From positions 21,348,413-21,412,412 of the forward strand of contig OY804589.1 of assembly GCA_963680875.1 (NCBI GenBank): a stretch of 64,000 bases of DNA. Direction: 5' to 3'. Origin of the DNA: Bathymodiolus brooksi (lineage: Eukaryota; Mollusca; Bivalvia; Mytilida; Modiolidae). The notes beneath the pieces are model-generated. The model made no database searches, was not told the origin of the DNA, and worked only from the letters and a program-made list of their open reading frames with translations. Below are positions 45,001 to 58,272 of this stretch, one piece after another. Numbering within the stretch: position 1 is the stretch's first letter; every line of letters begins with the position of its first letter. Both the position numbers and the translations under genes were made by a program.

Positions 45001-48000
45001 GTCCACCAGCAGAGATATCAACCTAGAGATAGTAACACTGAATACTGGGTAGATGATACCTCTGGAGATTAATAGTCCACCAGCAGAGGTATCAACCTAG
45101 TGATAGTAACACTGACTACTGGGTAGATGATACTTCCGGAGACTAAAAGTCCACCAATAGAGGTATCAATATAGTGATTGAAACACTGACTACTGGGTAG
45201 ATGATACCTCCGGAGACTAGTAGTCCACCAGCAGAGGTATCAACCTAGTGATAGTAACACTGACTACTGGGTAGATGATACCTTGGGGAATCAATAGTCC
45301 ACAAGCTAAGGTATCAACCTAGTGATAGTAACACTGACTACTGGGTAGATGATACATCCGGAGACTAGTAGTCCACCAGCAGAGGTATCAACCTAGTGAT
45401 AGTAACACTGACTACTGGGTAGATGATACCTCCGGAGATTAGTAGTCCACCCCCAGAAGTATCAACCTAGTGATAGTAACACTGACTACTGGGTAGATGA
45501 TACCTCCGGAGACTAATAGTCCACATCCAGAGGTATCAACCTAGAGATAGTAACACTGACTAAAGGGTAGATGCTACCTCCGAAGACTAATAGTCCACAT
45601 CCTGAGGTATCAACCTAGTGATAGTAACACTGACTTCTGGGTAGATGATACATCCGGAGACTAATAATCCACCAACAGAGGTATCAACCTAGTGATAGTA
45701 ACACTGAATAAAGAGTAGATGTTACCTCCGGAGATTAATAGTCCACATCCAGAGCTATGAACCTAGTGATAGTAACACTGACTAAAGGGTAGATCTTACC
45801 TTCGGAGACTAATAGTCCACATCCAGAGGTATCAACCTAGTTTTAGTAACACCGACCACTGGGTAGATGATACCTCCGGAGATTAATAGTCCAACAGCAG
45901 AGGTATCAACCTAGTGATATTAACACTGACTACTGGGTAGATGATACCTCCGGAGATTAATAGTCCACCAGCAGAGGTATCAACCTAGTGATAGTAACAG
46001 TGACTAATGGGTAAATGTTACCTCCGGAGACTAATAATCCACCAGCAGAGGTATCAATCTAGTTAAAGTAACACTGCCTACTGGGTAGATGATATCTTCG
46101 AAGACTAATAGTCCACAAGCAGAGGTATCAACCTAGTGATAGTAACAGTGACTAATGGGTAGATGTTACCTCGGAGACTAATAGTCCACCAGCAGAGGTC
46201 TCAATCTAGTGATAGTAACACTGACTACTGGGTAGATGATATCTTCGAAGATTAATAGTCCACCAGCAGAGGTATCAACCTAGTGATAGTAACACTGACT
46301 ACTGGGTAGACGTTTCCTCCGAAGACTAATAACCCACCAGCATAGGTATCAATCTAGTGATAGTAACACTGACTACTGGGTAGATGTCACCTCAGGAAAC
46401 TAATAGTCCACATCCAGATGAATCAACCTAGTGATAGTAACACTTACTAATGGGTAGAAGTTACCTCCGGAGACTAATAGTCCACATCCAGAGGTATCAA
46501 CCTAGTGATAGTAACACTGACTAATGGGTAGATGTCACCTCAGGAGACTAATAGTTCACATCCAGAGGTATCAATCTAGTGAAAGTAACACTGACTACTG
46601 GGTAGATGATATCTCCGGCGATTAATAGTCCACCAGCAGAGGTATCAACCTAGTGATAGTAACACTGACTACTGGGTAGATGTTACCTCCGGAGACTAAT
46701 AGTCCACCAGCAGAGGTATCAACATAGTGATAGTAACACTGACTCCTGTGTAGATGATACCTCCGGAGACTAATAATCCACCAACAGAGGTATCAACCTA
46801 GTGATAGTAACACTGACTACTGGGTAGATGATATCTTCGAAGACTAATAATCCACCAGCAGAGGTATCAATCTAGTGATAGTAACACTGACTACTGGGTA
46901 GATGTCACCTCCGGAGATTATAGTCCACATCCAGAGGTATCAACCTAGTGATAGTAACACTGACTAAAGGGTAGATGTTACCTCCGGAGACTAATAGTCC
47001 ACATCCAGAGGTATCAACCTAGTGATAGTAACACAGACTACTGAGTAGATGATAACTCCAGAGATTAATAATCCACCAGTAGAGGTATCAACCTAGTGAT
47101 AGTACCACTGACTACTGGGTAGATGATACATCCGAGACTAATAGTCTACCAGCAGAGGTATCAACCTAGTGATAGTAACACTGACTACTCGGTAGATGAT
47201 ACATCCAGAGACTAATAATCCACCAACAGAGGTATCAACCTAGTGATATTAACACTGACTACTGGGTAGATGATACCTCCGGAGATTAATAGTCCTCCAG
47301 CAGAGGTATCAACCTAGTGATAGTAACATTGACTAATGGGTAGATGTTTCCTCCGGAGACTAATAGTCCACCAGCAGAGGTATCAATCTAGTGATAGTAA
47401 CACTGACTACTGGGTAGATGATATCTTCGACGACTAATAGTCCACCAGCAGAGGTATCAACCTAGTGATAGTAACACTGACTAATGGGTAGATGTTTCCT
47501 CCTGAGACTAATAATCCACCAGCAGAGGTATCAATCTAGTGATAGTAACACTGACTACTGGGTAGATGTCACCTCTGGAGATTAATAGTCCACATCCAGA
47601 GGTATCAACCTAGTTATAGTAACACTGACTAAAGGGTAGATGTTACCTCCGGAGACTAATAGTCCACATCCAGAGGTATCAACCTAGTGATAGTAACACT
47701 GACTACTGGGTAGATGATACCTCCGGAGACTAAAAATCAACCAGCAGAGGTATCAACCTAGTGATAGTAACACTGTCTACTGGGTAGATGATACCTCCGG
47801 AGACTAATAATCCACCAGCAGAAGTATCAACCTAGTGATAGTAACACTGACTACTGGGTAGATGATACCTCCGGAGACTAATAGACCACCAGCAGAGGTA
47901 TCAACCTAGTGATTGTAACACTGACTAATGGGTAGATGTTTCCTCCGGAGACTAATAATCCACCAGCAGAGGTATCAATCTAGTGATAGTAACACTGACT

Positions 48001-48279
48001 ACTGGGTAAATGTCACCTTCGGAGACTAATAGTCCACATCCAGAGGTATCAACCTAGTTATAGTAACACTGACTAAAGGGTAGATGTTACCTCCGGAGAC
48101 TAATAGTCCACATCCAGAGGTATCAACCTAGTGATAGTAACACTGACTACTGGGAAGATGATACCTCCGGAGATTAATTGTCCACCAGCAGAGGTATCAA
48201 CCTAGAGATAGTACCACTGTCTACTGGGTAGATGATATCTTCGGAGACTAATAGTCCGCCAGCAGAGGTATCAATCTAG
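42004..48279 (+). repeat. Array segment rich in the second (CATCC-type) monomer class
   Basis: Many monomers here read CCACATCCAGAGG in place of CCACCAGCAGAGG, often preceded by ACTAAAGGGTAGATGTTACC. Others read GATATCTTCGAAGAC, GATGTCACCTC or GACGTTTCCTCC. A long-range duplication is visible: AAGAGTAGAT at 42,011, 44,008 and 45,711 (1,997 and 1,703 bp; 3,700 bp, exactly 50 monomers, end to end). AGACGTTTCC recurs at 42,461 and 46,308. First-class monomers are interspersed around 44.3-45.4 kb. Confidence 0.85.
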
Positions 48280-50210
48280 TGATAGTAACACTGCCTACTG
48301 GGTAGATGATATCTTCGAAGACTAATAGTCCACAAGCAAAGGTATCAACCTAGTGATAGTAACACTGACTACTAGGTAGATGTTTCCTCAGGAGACTAAT
48401 AATACACCAGCAGAGGTATCAATCTAGTGATATTAACACTGACTACTTGGTAGATGATACCTCCGGAGATTAATAGTCCACCAGCAGAGGTATCAACCTA
48501 GTGATAGTAACAGTGACTAATGGGTAGATGTTACCTCCGGAGACTAATAGTCCACCAGCAGAGGTATCAATCTAGTGATAGTAACACTGACTACTGGGTA
48601 GATGATATCTTCGAAGACTAATAGTCCACCAGCAGAGGTATCAACCTAGTGATAGTAACACTGACTACTGGGTAGACGTTTCCTCCGAAGACTAATAACC
48701 CACCAGCAGAGGTATCAATCTAGTGATAGTAACACTGACTACTGGGTAGATGTCACCCCAGGAAACTAATAGTACACATCCAGAGGTATCAACCTAGTGA
48801 TAGTAGCACTGACTAATGGGTAGATGTTACCTCCGGAGACTAATAGTCCACATCCAGAGGTATCAACCTAGTGATAGTAACACTGACTAATGGGTAGATG
48901 TCACATCAGGAGACTAATAGTTCACATCCAGAGGTATCAACCTAGTGAAAGTAACACTGACTACTGGGTAGATGTTACCTCCGGAGACTAATAGTCCACC
49001 AGCAGAGGTATCAATCTAGTGATAGTAACACTGACTACTGGGTAGATGATACATGTGGAGACTAATAGTCCACCAGCAGAGGTATCAACCTAGTGAAAGT
49101 AACACTGACTACTGGGTAGATGATACCTCCGGAGACTAATAATCCACCAACAGAGGTATCAACCTAGTGATAGTAACACTGACTACTGGGTAGATGATAT
49201 CTTCGAAGACTAATAATCCACCAGCAGAGGTATCAATCTAGTGATAGTAACACTGCCTACTGGGTAGATGATATCTTCGAAGACTAATAGTCCACAAGCA
49301 AAGGTATCAACCTAGTGATAGTAACACTGACTACAAGGTAGATGTTTCCTCAGGAGACTAATAATCCACCAGCAGAGGTATCAATCTAGTGATATTAACA
49401 CTGACTACTTGGTAGATGATACCTCCGGAGATTAATAGTCCACCAGCAGAGGTATCAACCTAGTGATAGTAACAGTGACTAATGGGTAGATGTTACCTCC
49501 GGAGACTAATAGTCCACCAGCAGAGGTATCAATCTAGTGATAGTAACACTGACTACTGGGTAGATGATATCTTCGAAGACTAATAGTCCACCAGCAGAGG
49601 TATCAACCTAGTGATAGTAACACTGACTACTGGGTAGACGTTTCCTCCGAAGACTAATAACCCACCAGCAGAGGTATCAATCTAGTGATAGTAACACTGA
49701 CTACTGGGTAGATGTCACCCCAGGAAACTAATAGTACACATCCAGAGGTATCAACCTAGTGATAGTAGCACTGACTAATGGGTAGATGTTACCTCCGGAG
49801 ACTAATAGTCCACATCCAGAGGTATCAACCTAGTGATAGTAACACTGACTAATGGGTAGATGTCACATCAGGAGACTAATAGTTCACATCCAGAGGTATC
49901 AACCTAGTGATAGTAACACTGACTACTGGGTAGATGTTACCTCCGGAGACTAATAGTCCACCAGCAGAGGTATCAATCTAGTGATAGTAACACTGACTAC
50001 TGGGTAGATGATACATGTGGAGACTAATAGTCCACCAGCAGAGGTATCAACCTAGTGATAGTAACACTGACTACTGGGTAGATGATACCTCCGGAGACTA
50101 ATAATCCACCAACAGAGGTATCAACCTAGTGATAGTAACACTGACTACTGGGTAGATGATATCTTCGAAGACTAATAATCCACCAGCAGAGGTATCAATC
50201 TAGTGATAGT
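48280..50210 (+). repeat. 962-bp tandem duplication (13 monomers, two copies)
   Basis: TGTCACCCCA at 48,751 and 49,713, and TGTTTCCTCA at 48,381 and 49,343, are both exactly 962 bp (13 x 74) apart. The duplicated tracts run roughly 48,280-49,241 and 49,242-50,210. By eye they differ at few sites. Confidence 0.8.
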
Positions 50211-52080
50211 AACACTGACTACTGTGTAGATGTCACCTCCGGAGATTATAGTCCACATCCAGAGGTATCAACCTAGTGATAGTGACACTGACTAAAGGGT
50301 AGATGTTACCTCCGGAGACTAATAGTCCACATCCAGAGGTATCAACCTAGTGATAGTAACACTGACTACTGAGTAGATGATACCTCCGGAGGTTAATAGT
50401 TCACCAGTAGAGGTATCAACCTAGTGATAGTACCACTGACTACTGGGTAGATGTTACCTCCGGAGACTAATAGTCCACCAGCAGAGGTATCAATCTAGTA
50501 ATAGTAACACTAACTACTGGGTAGATGATACCTCCGCAGACTAATAGTCCACCAGCAGAGGTATCAACCTAGTGATAGTAACACTGACTACTCGGTAGAT
50601 GATACATCCAGAGACTAATAATCCACCAAGAGAGGTATCAACCTAGTGATATTAACACTGACTACTGGGTAGATGATACCTCCGGAGATTAATAGTCCAC
50701 CAGCAGAGGTATCAACCTAGTGATAGTAAAATTGACTAATTGGTAGATGTTACCTCCGGAGACTAATAGTCCACCAGCAGAGGTATCAATCTAGTGATAG
50801 TAACACTGACTACTGGGTAGATGATATCTTCGAAGACTAATAGTCCACCAGCAGAGGTATCAACCTAGTTATAGTAACACTGACTACTGGGTAGACGTTT
50901 CCTCCGAAGACTAATAACCCACCAGCAGAGGTATCAATCTAGTGATAGTAACACTGACTACTGGGTAGATGTCACCCCAGGAAACTAATAGTACACATCC
51001 AGAGGTATCAACCTAGTGATAGTAGCACTGACTAATGGGTAGATGTTACCTCCGGAGACTAATAGTCCACATCCAGAGGTATCAACCTAGTGATAGTAAC
51101 ACTGACTAATGGGTAGATGTCACATCAGGAGACTAATAGTTCACATCCAGAGGTATCAACCTAGTGATAGTAACACTGACTACTGGGTAGATGTTACCTC
51201 CGGAGACTAATAGTCCACCAGCAGAGGTATCAATCTAGTGATAGTAACACTGACTACTGGGTAGATGATACATGTGGAGACTAATAGTCCACCAGCAGAG
51301 GTATCAACCTAGTGATAGTAACACTGACTACTGGGTAGATGATACCTCCGGAGACTAATAATCCACCAACAGAGGTATCAACCTAGTGATAGTAACACTG
51401 ACTACTGGGTAGATGATATCTTCGAAGACTAATAATCCACCAGCAGAGGTATCAATCTAGTGATAGTAACACTGACTACTGTGTAGATGTCACCTCCGGA
51501 GATTATAGTCCACATCCAGAGGTATCAACCTAGTGATAGTAACACTGACTAAAGGGTAGATGTTACCTCCGGAGACTAATAGTCCACATCCAGAGGTATC
51601 AACCTAGTGATAGTAACACTGACTACTGAGTAGATGATACCTCCGGAGGTTAATAGTTCACCAGTAGAGGTATCAACCTAGTGATAGTACCACAGACTAC
51701 TGGGTAGATGTTACCTCCGGAGACTAATAGTCCACCAGCAGAGGTATCAATCTAGTAATAGTAACACTAACTACTGGGTAGATGATACCTCCGCAGACTA
51801 ATAGTCCACCAGCAGAGGTATCAACCTAGTGATAGTAACACTGACTACTCGGTAGATGATACATCCAGAGACTAATAATCCACCAAGAGAGGTATCAACC
51901 TAGTGATATTAACACTGACTACTGGGTAGATGATACCTCCGGAGATTAATAGTCCACCAGCAGAGGTATCAACCTAGTGATAGTAAAATTGACTAATTGG
52001 TAGATGTTACCTCCGGAGACTAATAGTCCACCAGCAGAGGTATCAATCTAGTGATAGTAACACTGACTACTGGGTAGATG
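49490..52080 (+). repeat. 1,257-bp tandem duplication (17 monomers, two copies)
   Basis: TGTCACCCC at 49,713 and 50,970, and TAACTACTGGG at 50,511 and 51,768, are both 1,257 bp apart (17 monomers minus 1 bp). The second copy ends near 52,080, where CACCTCTGTAG replaces the expected ATCTTCGAAG. It overlaps the 962-bp duplication, so duplications were nested in time. Confidence 0.8.
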
Positions 52081-52199
52081 TCACCTCTGTAGATTAATAG
52101 TCCACATCCAGAGGTATCAACCTAGTTATAGTAACACTGACTAAAGGGTAGATGTTACCTCCGGAGACTAATAGTCCACATCCAGAGGTATCAACATAG

Positions 52200-55100
52200 T
52201 GATAGTAACACTGACTACTGGGTAGATGATACCTCCGGAGACTAATAGTCCACCTCCAGAGGTATCAACCTAGTCATAGTAACACTGACTACTGAGTAGA
52301 TGATACCTCCGGAGATTAATAGTTCACCAGTAGAGGTATCAACCTAGTGATAGTACCACTGACTACTGGGTAGATGTTACCTCCGGAGTCTAATAGTCCA
52401 CCAGCAGAGGTATCAATCTAGTGATAGTAACACTAACTACTGGGTAGATGATACCTCCGCAGACTAATAGTCCACCAGCAGAGGTATCAACCTAGTGATA
52501 GTAACACTGACTACTCGGTAGATGATACATCCAGAGACTAATAATCCACCAACAGAGGTATCAACCTAGTGATATTAGCACTGACTACTGGGTAGATGAT
52601 ACCTCCGGAAATTAATAGTCCACCAGCAGAGATATCAACCTAGTGATAGTAACATTGACTAATTGGTAGATGTTACCTCCGGACACTAATAGTCCACCAG
52701 CAGAGGTATCAATCTAGTAATAGTAACACTGACTACTGGGTAGATGATATCTTCGAAGACTAATAGTCCACCAGCAGAGGTATCAACCTAGTGATAGTAA
52801 CACTGACTAATGGTTAGATGTTTCCTCCGGAGACTAATAATCCACCAGCAGAGGTATCAATCTAGTGATAGTAACACTGACTACTGGATAGATGTCACCT
52901 CTGGAGATTAATAGTCCACATCCAGAGGTACCAACCTAGTTATAGTAACACTGACTAAAGGGTAGATGTTACCTCCGGAGACTAATAGTCCACATCCAGA
53001 GGTATCAACCTAGTGATAGTAACACTGACTACTTGGTAGATGATACCTCCGGAGACTAAAAATCCACCAGCAGAGGTATCAACCTAGTGATAGTAACACT
53101 GACTACTGGGTAGATGATACCTCCGGAGACTAATAATCCACCAACAGAATTATCAACCTAGTGATAGTAACACTGACTACTGGGAAGATGATACCTCCGG
53201 AGATTAATAGACCACCAGCAGAGGTATCAACCTAGTGATAGTACCACTGACTACTGGGTAGATGTTACCTCCGGAGACTAATAGTCCACCAGCAGAGGTA
53301 TCAATCTAGTAATAGTAACACTAACTACTGGGTAGATGATACCTCCGCAGACTAATAGTCCACCAGCAGAGGTATTAACCTAGTGATAGTAACACTGACT
53401 ACTCGGTAGATGATACATCCGGAGACTAATAATCCACCAACAGAGGTATCAACCTAGTGATATTAACACTGACTACTGGGTAGATGATACCTCCGGAGAT
53501 TAATAGTCCACCAGCAGAGGTATCAACCTAGTGATAGTAACATTGACTAATTGGTAGATGTTACCTCCGGAGACTAATAGTCCACCAGCAGAGGTATCAA
53601 TCTAGTGATAGTAACACTGACTACTGGGTAGATGATATCTTCGAAGATTAATAGTCCACCAGCAGAGGTATCAACCTAGTGATAGTAACACTGACTAATG
53701 GGTAGATGTTTCCTCCGGAGACTAATAATCCACCAGCAGAGGTATCAATCTAGTGATAGTAACACTGACTACTGGGTAGATGTCACCTCTGGAGATTAAT
53801 AGTCCACATCCAGAGGTATCAACCTAGTTATAGTAACACTGACTAAATGGTAGATGTTACCTCCGGAGACTAATAGTCCACATCCAGAGGTATCAACCTA
53901 GTGATAGTAACACTGACTACTGGGTAGATGATACCTCCGGAGACTAAAAATCCACCAGCAGAGGTATCAACCTAGTGATAGTAACGCTGACTACTGGGTA
54001 GATGATACCTCCGGAGATTAATAATCCACCAGCAGAAGTATCAACCTAGTGATAGTAACACTGACTACTGGGTAGATGATACCTCCGGAGACTAATAGAC
54101 CACCAGCAGAGGTATCAACCTAGTGATTGTAACACTGACTAATGGGTAGATGTTTCCTCCGGAGACTAATAATCCACCAGCAGAGGTATCAATCTAGTGA
54201 TAGTAACACTGACTACTGGGTAAATGTCACCTTCGGAGACTAATAGTCCACATCCAGAGGTATCAACCTAGTTATAGTAACACTGACTAAAGGGTAGATG
54301 TTACCTCCGGAGACTAATAGTCCACATCCAGAGGTATCAACCTAGTGATAGTAACACTGACTACTGGGAAGATGATACCTCCGAGATTAATTGTCCCCCA
54401 GCAGAGGTATCAACCTAGTGATAGTACCACTGACTACTGGGTAGATGATATCTTCGGAGACTAATAGTCCACAAGCAGAGGTATCAATCTAGTGATAGTA
54501 ACACTGCCTACTGGGTAGATGATATCTTCGGAGACTAATAGTCCACAAGCAGAGGTATCAACCTAGTGATAGTAACACTGACTACTAGGTAGATGTTTCC
54601 TCCGGAGACTAATAATCCACCAGCAGAGGTATCAATCTAGTGATATTAACACTGACTACTGGGTAGATGATACCTCCGGAGATTAATAGTCCACCAGCAG
54701 AGGTATCAACCTAGTGATAGTAACAGTGACTAATGGGTAGATGTTACCTCCGGAGACTAATAGTCCACCAGCAGAGGTATCAATCTAGTGATAGTAACAC
54801 TGACTACTGGGTAAATGATATCTTCGAAGACTAATAGTCCACCAGCAGAGGTATCAACCTAGTGATAGTAACACTGACTACTGGGTAGACGTTTCCACCG
54901 AAGACTAATAACCCACCAGGAGAGGTATCAATCTAGTGATAGTAACACTCACTACTGGGTAGATGTCACCCCAGGAAACTAATAGTCCACATCCAGAGGT
55001 ATCAACCTAGTGATAGTAGCACTGACTAATGGATAGATGTTACCTCCGAAGACTAATAGTCCACATCCAGAGGTATCAACCTAGTGATAGTAACACTGAC

Positions 55101-57047
55101 TAATGGGTAGATGTCACCTCAGGAGACTAATAGTTCACATCCAGAGGTATCAACCTAGTGATAGTAACACTGACTACTGGGTAGATGATATCTCCGGCGA
55201 TTAATAGTCCACCAGCAGAGGTATCAACCTAGTGATAGTAACACTGACTACTTGGTAGATGTTACCTCCGGAGACTAATAGTCCACATCCAGAGGTATCA
55301 ACCTATTGATAGTAACACTGACTACTGGGTAGATGATACCTCCGGAGACTAATAGTCCACATCCAGAGGTATCAACCTAGTGATAGTAACACTGACTACT
55401 GAGTAGATGATACCTCCGGAGATTAATAGTTCACCAGTAGAGGTATCAACCTAGTGATAGTACCACTGACTACTGGGTAGATGTTACCTCCGGAGACTAA
55501 TAGTCCACCAGCAGAGGTATCAATCTAGTGATAGTAACACTAACTACTGGGTAGATGATACCTTCGCAGACGAATAGTCCACCAGCAGAGGTATCAACCT
55601 AGTGATAGTAACACTGACTACTCGGTAGATGATACATCCAGAGACTAATAATCCACCAACAGAGGTATCAACCTAGTGATATTAACACTGACTACTGGGT
55701 AGATGATACCTCCGGAGATTAATAGTCCACCAGCAGAGATATCAACCTAGTGATAGTAACATTGACTAATTGGTAGATGTTACCTCCGGACACTAATAGT
55801 CCACCAGCAGAGGTATCAATCTAGTGATAGTAACACTGACTACTGGGTACATGATATCTTCGAAGACTAATAGTCCACCAGCAGAGGTATCAACCTAGTG
55901 ATAGTAACACTGACTAATGGTTAGATGTTTCCTCCGGAGACCAATAATCCACCAGCAGAGGTATCAATCTAGTGATAGTAACAGTGACTACTGGGTAGAT
56001 GTCACCTCTGGAGATTAATAGTCCACATCCAGAGGTATCAACCTAGTTATAGTAACACTGACTAAAGGGTAGATGTTACCTCCGGAGACTAATAGTCCAC
56101 ATCCAGAGGTATCAACCTAGTGATAGTAACACTGACTACTTGGTAGATGATTCCTCCGGAGACTAAAAATCCACCAGCAGAGGTATCAACCTAGTGATAG
56201 TAACACTGACTACTGGGTAGATGATACCTCCGGAGACTAATAATCCACCAGCAGAAGTATCAACCTAGTGATAGTAACACTGACTACTGGTAAGATGATA
56301 CATCCGGAGACTAATAGACCACCAGCAGAGGTATCAACCTAGTGAAAGTACCACTGACTACTGGGTAGATGTTACCTCCGGAGACTAATAGTCCACCAGC
56401 AGAGGTATCAATCTAGTAATAGTAACACTAACTACTGGGTAGATGATACCTCCGCAGACTAATAGTCCACCATCAGAGGTATCAACCTAGTGATAGTAAC
56501 ACTGACTACTCGGTAGATGATACATCCAGTGACTAATAATCCACCAACAGAGGTATCAACCTAGTGATATTAACACTGACTACTGGGTAGATGATACCAC
56601 CGGAGATTAATAGTCCACCAGCAGAGGTATCAACCTAGTGATAGTAACATTGACTAATTGGTTGATGTTACCTCCGGAGACTAATAGTCCACCAGCAGAG
56701 GTATCAATCTAGTGATAGTAACACTGACTACTGGGTAGATGATATCTTCGAAGACTAATAGTCCACCAGCAGAGGTATCAACCTAGTGATAATAACACTG
56801 ACTAATGGGTAGATGTTTCCTTCGGAGACTAATAATCCACCAGCAGAGGTATCAATCTAGTGATAGTAACACTGACTACTGGGTAGATGTCACCTCTGTA
56901 GATTAATAGTCCACATCCAGAGGTATCAACTTAGTAATAGTAACACTGACTAAAGGGTAGATGTTACCTCCGGAGACTAATAGTCCACATCCAGAGGTAT
57001 CAACCAAGTGATAGTAACACTGACTACTGGGTAGATGATACCTCCGG
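52200..57047 (+). repeat. 3,107-bp-offset HOR (52.2-53.94 kb repeated at 55.3-57.05 kb)
   Basis: GGACACTAAT at 52,681 and 55,788 is 3,107 bp apart (42 monomers minus 1 bp), and the same landmark appears again at 57,416, another 1,628 bp (22 monomers) on. Correspondence continues through the TTGACTAATTGG monomers (near 53,545 and 56,650). It is lost near 53,940/57,047, where ACTAAAAATCC faces ACTAATAGTCC. Confidence 0.75.
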
Positions 57048-57680
57048 AGACTAATAGTCCACATCCAGAGGTATCAACCTAGTGATAGTAACACTGACTA
57101 CTGAGTAGATGATACCTCCGGAGATTAATAGTTCACCAGTAGAGGTATCAATCTAGTGATAGTACCACTAACTACTGGGTAGATGATACCTCCGCAGACT
57201 AATAGTCCACCAGCAGAGGTATCAACCTAGTGATAGTAACACTGAATACTCGGTAAATGATACATCCAGAGACTAATAATCCACCAACAGAGGTATCAAC
57301 CTAGTGATATTAACACTGACTACTGGGTAGATGATACCTCCGAAGATTAATAGTCCACCAGCAGAGATATCAACCTAGTGATAGTAACATTGACTAATTG
57401 GTAGATGCTACCTCCGGACACTAATAGTCCACCAGCAGAGGTATCAATCTAGTGATAGTAACACTGACTACTGGGTAGATGATATCTTCGAAGACTAATA
57501 GTCCACCAGCAGAGGTATCAACCTAGTGATAGTAACACTGACTAATGGTTAGATGTTTCCACCGGAGACTAATAATCTACCAGCAGAGGTATCAATCTAG
57601 TGATAGTAACACTGACTACTGGGTAGATGTCACCTCTGGAGATTAATAGTCCACATCCAGAGGTATCAACCTAGTTATAG

Positions 57681-58272
57681 TAACAATGACTAAAGGGTAG
57701 ATGTTACCTCCGGAGACTAATAGTCCACATCCAGAGGTATCAACCTAGTGATAGTAACACTGACTACTGGGTAGATGATACCTCCAGAGACTAAAAATCC
57801 ACCAGCAGAGGTATCAACCTAGTGATAGTAACACTGACTACTGGGTAGATGATACCTCCGGAGACTAATAATCCACCAGCAGAAGTATCAACCTAGTGAT
57901 AGTAACACTGACTACTGGGTAGATGATACATCCAGAGACTAATAATCCACCAGCAGAAGTATCAACCTAGTTATAGTAACAATGACTAAAGGGTAGATGT
58001 TACCTCCGGAGACTAATAGTCCACATCCAGAGGTATCAACCTAGTGATAGTAACACTGACTACTGGGTAGATGATACCTCCAGAGACTAAAAATCCACCA
58101 GCAGAGGTATCAACCTAGTGATAGTAACACTGACTACTGGGTAGATGATACCTCCGGAGACTAATAATCCTCCAGCAGAGGTATCAACCTAGTGATAGTA
58201 ACACTGACTACTGGGTAGATAATACCTCCGGAGACTAATAATCCATCAGCGGAGGTATCAACCTAATGATAG
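57681..58272 (+). repeat. 296-bp tandem duplication (four monomers)
   Basis: The TAACAATGAC variant occurs at 57,681 and 57,977, exactly 4 x 74 bp apart, followed in both by the TAAAGGG monomer and then CTCCAGAGACTAAAAATCC. This is the smallest clear block duplication, close to the array end. Confidence 0.75.
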
